Below, one piece after another: positions 1 through 10,200 of a stretch of DNA of 64,000 nt. The number at the start of each line of letters is the position of its first letter. The stretch's first letter is position 1. The notes beneath the pieces are model-generated. The model searched no databases. It was not told where the DNA came from and was given only the letters and a program-made list of their open reading frames with translations. The DNA is taken from contig JAUCBJ010008122.1 in the NCBI GenBank assembly GCA_032718475.1, forward strand, positions 26,889 to 90,888. The letters are read 5' to 3'. The DNA is from Nemertoderma westbladi. Its lineage: Eukaryota; Xenacoelomorpha; Nemertodermatida; Nemertodermatidae. Position numbers and translations under genes: made by a program.

Positions 1-1625
1 TGACTATGTGTTTGTACAGGTCTTTGGTCATTATTTTGTACTCACCCATTCAGCCATTCCCATTCCATATCGGCGAATTAATATCTCACCGCAAAGTTCA
101 ATTATCAATCAAGGAAAACCTATAATGACACCGTATTCAAACTAAATCACTAACTTAATCTGTCAAGTCCAAGTGCTGCTTGTAGCTGTGCTGTACTGTT
201 TGTATGTACAGTAGGCCAATACCAGTGGAAAAGTGAAAGGAGGAGTTACATTCCCTTCCCACCTTAATTAGCAATGAAGCAAAAAATAGCTCAATAGGCA
301 ATAGGTGACAGACAAGACAACACTTCACCTTGTGATATGCAGATATGGGATTGATCTGTAATGCGGCATGCGGGGTGAAGTTCCCACGGAAGTAGGCTAT
401 TTTCTGATCTTGCAGTTTATCACTCAATAACTAATTAATGTCCGTTGGTACAGTAGCAAAGCATTTACAAATCAGGGGAATTTCCGGTTTTGGGGGGGGG
501 GGGGGGGGGGGGGCACTGCAGCACTGAAACGCTAAAAACGCATGCATGGCATGTGCCTAAAACACTTGTCTGGTGAGAAAACACTAAAATTTTCTCTCAT
601 ATTCACTTCTGCATTGTCTAGGCCTATACAGCTACCGGTATATATCATATATGAAAAGACTCTGATATTTTTCTCAAATTTCCCGTTCAGAATTCTGTTC
701 TTACTCCTGTACTCCGGTATAATAAATAAATTTTATTTTAAATATTGTCACTGTGAAATACTGAAATAATAATAATAATAATAAATAATAAGACTACTGG
801 ACTAGGCCAGTAGGCCTATCACAGTACTGCAGTACAGCAGTATCACACTCCCTACTATCACAGTACAGCAGTACTCAGTCTGCCGGTACCATTCCTGCAT
901 TCTGTCATTACTGCATTAGATTGTTCTTTGCTGCTTTGAGGTTGTACCGGTACCGCTGTACCGGTACCTCTGGGCTGTTAGGCTAGCAGGCTAGGGCGCT
1001 AGGGCAGTAGGGATACACCCTACAGCCCTACACAGCTCCATGCTGCCATGATGCGGTTGCATAGGACATAGGTCTGTAGACTGTAGGTAGGCCTGTACTG
1101 CTGTATGCTGGTAGCGGTAGGTCAGTGTAGGTCAGGTCAGGTAGCGTAGGTCAGTAGGTACCGCTACCGTACGCTACGTAACAGTCTGTCTGTCTGTTAC
1201 TCAGTCCACAGTCGACAGTCACTGACTAACTGAGAGACTACCGTACTGGCTGACTGGACTATGGTCTGATTTTACTGATTGCAGCTGTAGGTGCAGAGGT
1301 TGAGAGGTACAGGTAGTTACAGTGTAGTACGTTACGTAGTAGGCAGCAGGCAGGCAGGCTTACTGACTGTAGTAAGGACGTCAACAAACACTTTCATAAT
1401 GCAGTACCGGTAATGAATCACCAAAATCTCAGGCACCGTACTGCCGCCGTACGCACGCATTTTCCAATTGAGATGTCTTTTCAGCCTATGGAAGTATATC
1501 CTGGGCTTCTAATTTGCTGTTCCTTCAATAAGCTCATCTCATTGGCTAACACTCTCCCATAACCAAAAGGTGTGTCGGTTCAGCCCAATTACCAGAAGGG
1601 TGTAATTGTGACAGTGAAATTGGAA
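1..1625. other. Intergenic, no gene recognised
   Basis: No convincing coding region. It holds a 22-base G run at 492-513, a TAA microsatellite near 767-790, and a low-complexity stretch at about 780-1400 built from short degenerate words such as CAGTACTG, ACCGGTAC and GTAGGTCAG. Short open frames here have no recognisable domain. Confidence 0.6.
492..513. repeat. Poly-G run (22 G)
   Basis: Uninterrupted G homopolymer seen directly. It is the first of ten G or C runs of 12 or more bases in the window. Length may be uncertain because of sequencing slippage. Confidence 0.9.
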
Positions 1626-2932
1626 TCAATCAATCAATAGTATCAATAGTATAATCAATAGTATAATTTCGATTTACGCAATGTATGACATGAAATTTAC
1701 ATTATAGTTATACTGTAGCATTACAATTTTTCAATGTTACAATGTAACGTTTATTTAGCTAAAATTTGTAATGTTTGTGATAGTAATGTAATAGTACAGT
1801 AGATATAGATTTTAAATGACAAAAAAGAACAGTAGCATAGCTAGTGTTGTTCTATTTTGCCGTTGTGGTGCGTAGATATAAAGAGAAGAGTTCACGCCAT
1901 CATAATATTCATTATTTATAATTTCGGGTTAAATTGAGTTCTGTTTTATCCCATTTATGTCTATTGTAAATATTTATAAAACTAATAAATAATTATTGTA
2001 ATGTCTAGTATTATGCGTACAGATAGCAACGTGTGGGCACACCATTATACAAAATTAATTAATAAACTTTCATACTATTTTACTGATAGAAGAGAGAGGA
2101 TAATGACAAGACAAGATTATTCATTGATGAAGATGAGGTCGATGTTATTTCGTGTGTGTTAATTTATTAATATTAATATTCAAATATAAGTATATACTGT
2201 ATGTGTTAATTCTGGTTGTTTATTAAATATGTCTTGTACTTTCTTGCTAAAGATTTCTTGGATTTATTATTTTTTAAGTCAAACTGTAGTGAATTCCATA
2301 TTTTTGTGCGGCTATATTTTAGTGAATTTTGTGTTGATAGTAACCGAGTTCGTGGGAGAAAGAAATTTAAGGACGCTACTGATCTAGTATTATATTTATG
2401 TATTTTTGATGTCTGTTGAAATATAAAGATGTGATAAAAGGTTGCTTTTTATTGTTATTTATGTCCCACATTAATTTTGCTACTTCAAGTTTGTAAATGT
2501 TTTCTAACGTTAGTATGTTTAGTTGTTTATGTATTGGATTTGAATGTGACTGATAATGGCTAAAAGTGATGGCTCTTACAATTTTGTTTATTTTGACTCG
2601 AATTGGTTGTATATATTTGTTGTGAGTATTGCCCCATAGTATTATACCGTATTGTATGTATGGGTGAATAAGTGTAAAATAAAGTAATTTTAGTATGTTC
2701 TGTGGTAAGATATAACGTAGTTTAAAAAATATACCGCATGATTTTGATATTTTTTTGTATATGTATGCGCAATGGTATTTCCAAGATAGTTTGTTGTCAA
2801 TCCAGATACCCAGAAATTTTGTTTCGTTTTTAATTTTGATTACTGTATTGTTTATTTTAATGGGTTGAACTAAGTTTTGAGTTACATTTGAATTTGAGAA
2901 TAGTAAATATTCAGTTTTCTTTAGATTGAGTG
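1626..2932 (-). pseudogene. 3' part of a CR1/L2-like LINE (reverse transcriptase C-terminus and tail)
   Basis: Read on the minus strand, 2932 down to about 2385 encodes the C-terminal region typical of CR1/L2/Jockey-group LINE reverse transcriptases: LKKTEYLLFSN, KFLGIWIDNKLSWKYH, HPYIQYGIILWGN. A frame change near 2390 leads to FFLPRTRLLSTQNSLKYS and TKIWNSL, ending at a stop at 2206-2208. Below that are an AT-rich 3' untranslated stretch and short ATTGA-type repeats at about 1626-1670, which could be the LINE tail. The LINE is cut at 2932 by the LTR retrotransposon and resumes at 16435, where the peptide LLDNKLSL meets this part's NLKKTEY. The frame change makes it inactive. The clade assignment is approximate; the 3' boundary is inferred. 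Confidence 0.8.
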
Positions 2933-4115
2933 TGTAAAAGCTTTTGCGTAATTAGCCGGTTATTTTCCCGTAAAGTACTCTGTAGTTGGTTTACCAGGCA
3001 TAAAAAGGCCGTGTCCTTACTGTACTGGTGTTTTAGAGGACATAAAAGTCATTTCTTCTGTATGTGTACTTTAAAGGACATAATCCGTAATTTCGTGACG
3101 CAATAGCTGGATACTCTTGAAAACAGTGTCGCTACCATGACGACGGCTAACAGCTGATATTGCCACGTCGACATTTCTTTGTTTCTTTGTTCTCTCTTAG
3201 TTCAGTCAGCCAATCAGAGCATTTTTATGGCTCTTGTACAGAAATTTCCTAGAAATCACGCAATTCATTATGGGCAGTGTTTACATTCTGTCCTGAGCCA
3301 GTAAAGAACGGCTTTGGAGTATTTGTGCTTTTCTGCTTTAGCCTAACACTAGTAGGCTTAATTATAAGGACATATATCCGTTATCTGGGTAACTCAATGT
3401 TATCTGTTTACATTCTGTTAACTGGCCCATACTGTGCAACTTAACTTAACATTACTGCTTTGCTGTCGGTTATTCATTATATTTGTTGATGAATTATTAT
3501 ATTTGGAATAACGAGAAATACCCCCGAAACCCAATATTCTTGATATACCGAAGGTAAGAGAGAAAGGTTACATATAACGATTGCGACTTATGTTAAAGTG
3601 GTTTGAAGTGAATCTAATGTTATTTGATAGACCCTACATGAGTCGGTCTGTGTTCCTTTTATATGTGACTAAAATCAGTGAAGATCGGCAGATTAGTGTG
3701 CAGTATTGTGCAGCATTGTGTATGAGTGAGACTGATAACGAAGCATTTCCTAAAGAATGCGCCATATATGTGAATTGTAACTAAGCCATATCGTTGTGAG
3801 TAGTTTAAGTCATAACTCTGTTTATATAGATAGAGCGCCACGTCCTAAAGGAACTGTTAATATTCCCCGAAGGTGAATAATATTGTCAGAGATTATATAA
3901 TACTGTCAGTCGAATAATACATTAGGCTTACATAGCAATACGATTAAGCCGTCGAAGTCAATCTCCCGGGTATATCCAACGGGTGAATGATCGCGCACAG
4001 ATTGGTTTCAACTAGTGTAGTGAATCAAATACTTGTTAGAGGCTAAAGCGATTTATTATCTAGAAGACATCCTAATTTGGCGGGTTAAACTGCCAAAGGT
4101 CTGAAAGCGCGAACA
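2933..4115 (+). repeat. Left LTR of the BEL/Pao element (1183 bp)
   Basis: Starts TGTAAAAGC, ends GCGCGAACA, preceded by target duplication GAGTG. It matches the right LTR base for base by eye, apart from lacking a 17-bp duplication. The small frames inside it (for example 3581-3784) recur identically in the right LTR and have no recognisable protein features, so I do not call them genes. Confidence 0.95.
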
Positions 4116-4266
4116 ATAACGGATATTTAGTCTGTATTGCAGTGTAGGCATTAAATACAGTTTAATATTGTTCTGGTAAGAACAATAACGGATATCGCTT
4201 CTTTATTGCAGTAAGCAATAAAGTTGAAAGTACCGGTCAACCGGTAAACCTGAACGGTATACATCT

Positions 4267-4380
4267 GTAGGTCAGTAGGCCCAACTGCCAGAACCGGTAC
4301 TGCCGTAGGTCCGTAGGTCCAACTGCCAGAACCGGTACTTCTGTAGGTCCGTAGGCCCAACTGTCCAAACCGGTACTTCC
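4267..4380 (+). repeat. 38-bp tandem repeat, 3 copies
   Basis: Copies start at 4267, 4305 and 4343. Each contains GTAGGTC(A/C)GTAGG, CCAACTG and AACCGGTACT. It produces a spurious repetitive open frame on the minus strand. Confidence 0.85.
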
Positions 4381-4559
4381 AGTATAAGTACATTAGTATT
4401 ATTCGAATTTGATAATCATATACCGGTAGGTCTTAGTACTTAATCAGGGAACGGCCGCCCTGGTTTTTATTGAGATTTTTACTTATTTCTGTCAAGTTTT
4501 ATTTGTTTGTAGGCCAGTATTGAACAGAAGGCGTGTAAGCCTGATCAGATTGTACAGAC

Positions 4560-5900
4560 AATTTGTAGGCTGAGCTGTTGTCTGATTGCTGTTAAGTCCG
4601 AACGGATTGCAGTGTGTGTAGATCACCTGTCCGATAAAGAACGGTTAGGAAGTAGGGGCAGCCAAAGCTGTAAGGTAAACCCCCAACTAAAGAATAAGTC
4701 GTACTACTGGGTTAGAACGCATGCTACCTAATCATTTCGGAGTCTGCATGTCCTGTAGTTTATTTAGGCTTGAGAGTAGTCTGCCATCGTTTAGTCTGTA
4801 CTTTGTTTGTGTAGCCTGTACAGGTAGCGTATAATATTTATTTAGATAATTTGTAGGCTGGATAGTTGTCTGGCTGTTGTTAAGTCTGAACGGATTGCAG
4901 TGTGTGTAGAGCCTCTGTCCGATAAAGAACGGTTAGGAAGTAGGGGCAGCCAAAGCTGTAAGGTAAACCCCCAACCCCGTATGCTAAGTGACTTTTTTGT
5001 GCGCCGAACGTGACGCGGCGCAGAAAAAAATGTGCGCCTGCGCAGTCGAAAACAGTGCAAAATCCGCGTGCGCAGCAGAAAAACTGCGCGAGATTGGCGC
5101 GCGCAGCAGAAATTCTGCGCGAGATTGGCGCGCACAGCAGAAATACTGCGCGAAATCTCCTACCTCTCCTATGTCCTACCTCTGTAGTACCGGTACTGTA
5201 CCGTACCACCTACCCCAGTACCCGCCTGCCTACTCTACTGGCCTAAGCAAGCCCTAAGCACACCAAGTAGGACGCTTTATTATTTTATTGACATTACAGC
5301 ATTGACATTACACATTGGCGCGCACAGCAGAAATACTGCGCGAAATCTCCTACCACGTACCTGCCTGCCTACTGCTGTACTGGCCTAAAGCACACCAAGT
5401 AGCCTAGCAAGTAGGAGGCTTATTATTTCAGTATTTCTTACAGTCTTATCTGTATTGTCATTACCGGTACCCTGTTACCGGTAGTCGGCAGACTGCCAGG
5501 GGTAGGTCTACTTACCGGCTGACTGGTACTGACTTAGTGCTGTAGTGCAAGTCTGAGCCGTGCTATCAATTTTCTGCGCCTGCGCCTGTCGCGCCGCGCT
5601 CTAAATTTTCTCTGCGCGGCGCTGTGTGGCGCTGCGCGGCGCTGCGCTGCGCTCTCAATTTTCTGCGCCTGCTCCAAATTCTGGAAAAAATTGTGCGCCG
5701 AACGCGTTCGGCGTACATGCCCTACTTAGCAGAATGGCCCCCAACTAAAGAATAAGTCGTGCTACTGGGTTAGAACGCATACTACCTAATCATTTCGGAG
5801 TCTGCATGTCCTGTAGTTTATTTAGGCTTGATAGTAGTCTGTCGGTATTTGGTCTGCATTTTGTTTGAGTGGTTTGTACGCGTAGCGTAATATTTATTAT
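4560..5900 (+). repeat. Tandem duplication in the leader, second copy interrupted
   Basis: The segment beginning at 4560 (TTTGTAGGCTG, ACGGATTGCAGTGTGTG, CGATAAAGAACGG, GGTTAGAACGCAT) repeats from about 4849. The second copy is interrupted after 4975 and resumes at 5738-5746. Without the insert the period is about 287 bp. The copies differ at scattered bases, so the duplication is older than the element's last insertion. Confidence 0.8.
4976..5737. mobile_element. GC-rich non-autonomous DNA element inserted in the leader
   Basis: The 762-bp insert is bounded by an 8-bp direct duplication CCCCCAAC (4968-4975 and 5738-5745). Its ends are imperfect inverted repeats sharing TGCTAAGT: CCCGTATGCTAAGT on the left and, reverse-complemented, CCATTCTGCTAAGT on the right. 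The inside is unusually GC-rich, with CpG-rich units such as GCGCAGCAGAAAT at 5068-5160 and again at 5317-5352, and GTGCGCCGAACG near both ends. No transposase. The 8-bp duplication fits hAT or a similar superfamily; that assignment is inference. It disrupts the second copy of the leader duplication, so it arrived after that duplication. Confidence 0.75.
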
Positions 5901-6849
5901 TCAGAGTTTATGCGATTATTCGCAACATTCATTCCCCAAGTTTGTTCCTACAATAATTGTGTTTGTTATACATACCGCTATAGTTAAATTAACCCCGGTA
6001 CTACACGGGCTGCTTGGCGTAGGTAAAGACTGGTGATTTTGTGCACCGGTCACTCCAGCAGATGCCGTGGTTCTTTTAGCTGTTCAAGTATATTTAACTA
6101 CTGATTATATGTTGTACAAGTACTCGTACCTAATTTAGGGTTTAGTGTACAGTGCTTTCCGAAAGTAATTAGTGTAGACATTATATTTGTGTTGTAAGGT
6201 AGTTGATAGGCACGTTCGATTAGCTCTATTAACTTCTAGGTGGGAACACTCCGTGATACATAACGTAGTACCTGTAGCGATACGGCTATAGGTCGTCAGG
6301 CGGTGGTATTTTCCTATCTGGACAACGCAGTGTATTTACTACTACGTATTATTTTCAAATACCGCAGTACCCTGTCCGTTGTAATAACCAGATTTCTAAC
6401 CCTTTGTTAGGCTGGTTTGTAGACTTCTTGTAAAATTACCCTGAAAATTCGTATTTTGTGTTTTTTGTAAATTTTTGTGTTTATTTAGAGATTGTAATCT
6501 CACCCGGATTGTACGTAATTTGTAGTATTAAGTAACTTAGGTAAATTAGCATTATTTGTTTTAGTGTCCTATAAGTAACACTTCACTGAAAGCGCACCGC
6601 TTTGTGTAGTGATTACTTCCCAGAAATAATAACATTTATTTCAAACATTAACAAAACCCATTAAAACAGTAAAACGGGTATATATATATTAAAAATCAAA
6701 TCTAACGAGTTATAAATAGTAGGCCTACCATACAACCATTAGGTCTCAATATCAGTTGGACTACTGCTCAAATAACGGTAATAAAGTAAGTAAAGTAACC
6801 AAGTAACCCTAAAATTCAGAAATTCAATTATTTAAAATAATTGATTAAT

Positions 6850-7115
6850 TGATATACCGGTATTTACGATAGGCCTATTATCTTTATTTCTATAAATTTA
6901 GGCTGAAATTATACCGGTACTTTATAATTAATTCTAGTCCAGAATTATACTTATATATACTACAAACTGTAAGCTGTATACCGGTATTCCCGATAGGCCT
7001 ATTATATATTTATATATATTTGTGCTAAAATTATACCGGTATTCTGTGATAAACCTAGTCTGTAATAATACTTATATATACTATAAGCATACCGGTATTC
7101 TAATATATTATATAT
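6850..7115 (+). repeat. AT-rich degenerate tandem repeat before the Gag start
   Basis: Two to three copies of a unit of about 105-123 bp containing ATACCGGTATT, GATAGGCCTATTAT and ACTTATATATACTA. They lie within 400 bp upstream of the Gag start codon. Confidence 0.7.
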
Positions 7116-7233
7116 ATCACGCTACACTGAGTAGCAGTATCGGTAATTAATTACTAGGCTAGCAGTTAATACTGAATTACTAGACTTGCTCAGACTGTAA
7201 TACAGCAGTAGACATTCAACTGTACACATAAAC

Positions 7234-10200
7234 ATGTCTGATACTAAGCAGAACCTGTCAGACAGTTTATTAGATGTAACTATCTGCGACTCAGATAGAG
7301 GCGTAGAACCGTCTAGTCGTAAGTTCAGTTCACCTCCCACTGTGAGGAAGGTCATCCCTCCTGTAGTAATAACAGAACCTAGGCTGGTCCAACATCGTAG
7401 GTCTATCATAGGCACTCGAGCTCAGGTCAAGCGGGACCAAGAAGCAGCAGAACAGCAACAACCCGCGAGCCAAGAACTTACTTCTCAACGGCCCAACAGC
7501 TCCAGTAGTGAGGATACTGTAGAACTGACACCAGAACGCGGAGCAAAGATGATGGATGCGGTTTATTCGGATCCCCTTCTCATCCTTCCTGCAGCCGTAC
7601 TCACTAGGTTATTGATTGCGGTGGAAGAACACCAGATCGATTGGGCGAGAAGTCAGCGATCAACTAGAGATAGTTATGCGGGATACACGAGGGAAGAACT
7701 GAAGTCTATTGTCGAGTCGCAATGGAACTTCCCCGGACCCGGACTCCCGTTTGATTTATCAGAAGCTGCCTGGGAAGACATACACCGGATGGGAGTAGCC
7801 AATGAAACCATCGATCCAGCTGTGTGGAAGAGGTCCGCAGCCGGATACGCACAGGGATTCTTCAGCTCTATGGAGCGAGTAGAAAAACAACTGTTACAAC
7901 AACCTCAAGGACCTCAAGAGCAGGGACAACTGCTTTATCAAGTTAGAGAAAGAATTCTGCGAATCAGGCTAATATTATCAGCCTTTGAAGAGGCTTCTAA
8001 AAGAAGACAAGACCCGTCGTTGCAAGTTGCCGTAAAGACTTGGTTTCAACGGGTGAGTCGCCAGGTTCAAGGAACAGCTCGGTGGAAAGCTCAGCTGGAG
8101 GAGCGCTCAACCCATGGAGAATCAACAGACGCTACTTTTTCCCAAGTGGAAAGTGAAGCGACGGCAGAGAAACCGCATAAGAGGGATGCCATTGACATCT
8201 ATCTGTCAGACTATCAACGTTTTTTAGGTGATGACGAGTTGAGGAGAAGGTTAGAGGGACTTAGCCCTAATAGTGAAGGAACCAAGCTTGTGTTGGATGC
8301 CATCGATGTGGAAATGAGGGCTGCGAACCAGGCTAAATTTGATGAACAACTCCGCATCACCAGAGTCCAAGAAGAACAAGTAAAGAAAAAACGTATAGAA
8401 GACAGAAAGGCAGCGGCAGTAGCAGCAGCAGTGGCAGCTGCAGAAGCAGAAAGAAAAGCGGCAGCGGCAGAGGCAGCGGCAGAGGCAAAAGTGGCAGCGG
8501 CAGAGGCAAAGGCAGCGGCCGAAGCGGAAAGAAAAGTGGCGGAGGCAGTGGCAGAAGCAGAACGGAGAGCGGCTGAAGAAACCACCCAATTAGAATTGGA
8601 AAACATTCAGGAGAATCAAGACTGCATAAATAAACAGTTAACAGCTAGTAATATGCAGATGATGAATCGATCTACTCCCAAAAGACAGGGATATACATCA
8701 TCTGAGGAAGGCGATACCACCGATACTGAAGGCAAAGAAAATAGATCTCGTCTAAGCAGACGTAAAAGAACGTTCCACCGTCAGAAATTGCCTGATTTGC
8801 CTCCAGCTGTTAGAAGGCAACTAAATAACACCAACTTAGGTAGTACAGAGCCCACAGACCAAATAATTAAAATAGAAAGACTCCCTACTATAGTAGATGA
8901 GCCTGAAATAATTAGGCCTGTTCTTGAAATCACCCCTTCGGTGATAGACACACCTGTGCTCCCTGAAGTTACCTCTAAATTCCCTCTGCACAGTACTAAG
9001 CTATCTGTGCCCAGTAGAACAGCCCATGAGACAGTTCAGGTCCTGGACCCCGAGCGAAATATTCATGATTTGTCGCCCGTTGTCCCTCGTCCGCCCGCTA
9101 CAACGTTGGCGACTCCCGCTTCGGCGGTCGAATGGGTGGACGAGAGACGGCGGGGGATGGATCTCCTGCTCGGGCAGATGCAGGAGACTGTTCAGCAATT
9201 CAAGGGCACAGTAAGGGAAAGTAGGCTAGAGTTGCAAGAAGTGCAGCAAAGTATCGCGCTAGAACGCGATAAATTAGTAAATTTACAAAAGGGTATATCA
9301 CCACCCCCTGTAACAATGTGTCAACCCGTTAGGTCTGAAGTATCCCATGCGCAAGGTGTGGAGCCTACACGCATCTATACTGCTAGCGAAGTAGAAACTC
9401 CTATAGTAAACCCTATTAAGGGTAATTATAAACCTGTTGATAATGATATCTCATCTAGACTTGATAATAATCCGAGAAACTTATATACCGATAATTCTCT
9501 ATTCAATAATGCGATGGCTCAAGAAAGTTTTACACGCCAAATGGCTAGAACCGAAGCCCGACAAGCGGTAAAGGTTGGAGAGATCGTCAAGTTCAATGGA
9601 GATGAGATGAAATGGTTACCTTTTAATGAATATTACAAAGATAACATACAGAACTCTGTACTATCTAACGGAGAGAAACTTAGATTCCTCATCGAATGTT
9701 TGGAAGGACCTCCCAAGTCAATGGCGTTAAAATTTATTGGACATCCAGATGGATTAAGACAAGTTTGGGATACACTAAACATCAGGTATGGTAATAGGAC
9801 TAACATAGCTAGGTATTTATATGCGAAATTAATGGCGCCCCGAAAGTTTCTTAGCAGCGGGATTATAGAGTTTTCCGATGAGATTCAGGAGATCTGTAGA
9901 CAACTAGATTGGTTAGGTAAGTCTCATGAATACCAGAATTCTATGGTTGTAGGAGCCTTAGCATCTACTTTGCCCAAGGGTGGAGTAGGTACACGCTGGG
10001 ACAAGAAGGTGTTATATATGATGGAACAACAACAACGAGACCCTACCATGGCTGATCTCATGTCATTCTTGGATAGCGAGGTGAAATTACAGCTCATAAA
10101 GCAGTCCAGAGAGAAGACAGCGGAAAGTAAGGTAAGTGAGAAACCCGTTTCTAGGAGAAGGGTAACACCAGTATGTTATACCGACGACGGTGAAAGCCAA

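Larger units (their letters stand above)
4116..7233 (+). other. Long non-coding 5' leader of the BEL/Pao element
   Basis: 3.1 kb between the left LTR and the Gag start codon, without a credible coding region. It contains a 38-bp triplicate (4267-4380), a tandem duplication of about 287 bp (4560-5900) whose second copy is split by a 762-bp GC-rich insert, and an AT-rich degenerate tandem repeat (6850-7115). The sequence just after the LTR (AATAACGGATA) recurs near 4185. Very long untranslated regions are common in non-autonomous LTR elements such as LARDs; this is inference. Confidence 0.7.

Noticed and set aside
3581-3784. 67-codon frame conserved identically in both LTRs
   Set aside because: The identity reflects recent LTR duplication rather than selection. 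No domain was recognised, and the frame is not evidently preserved in the solo LTR.
4842-5257. Several overlapping Arg/Cys/Ala-rich frames on both strands
   Set aside because: Products of the CpG-rich tandem units in the GC-rich insert; no coding signature.
8214-8606. Antisense Ala/Ser- and Cys-rich frames within the Gag coiled-coil region
   Set aside because: Shadows of the Ala/Glu-rich repeat on the coding strand.
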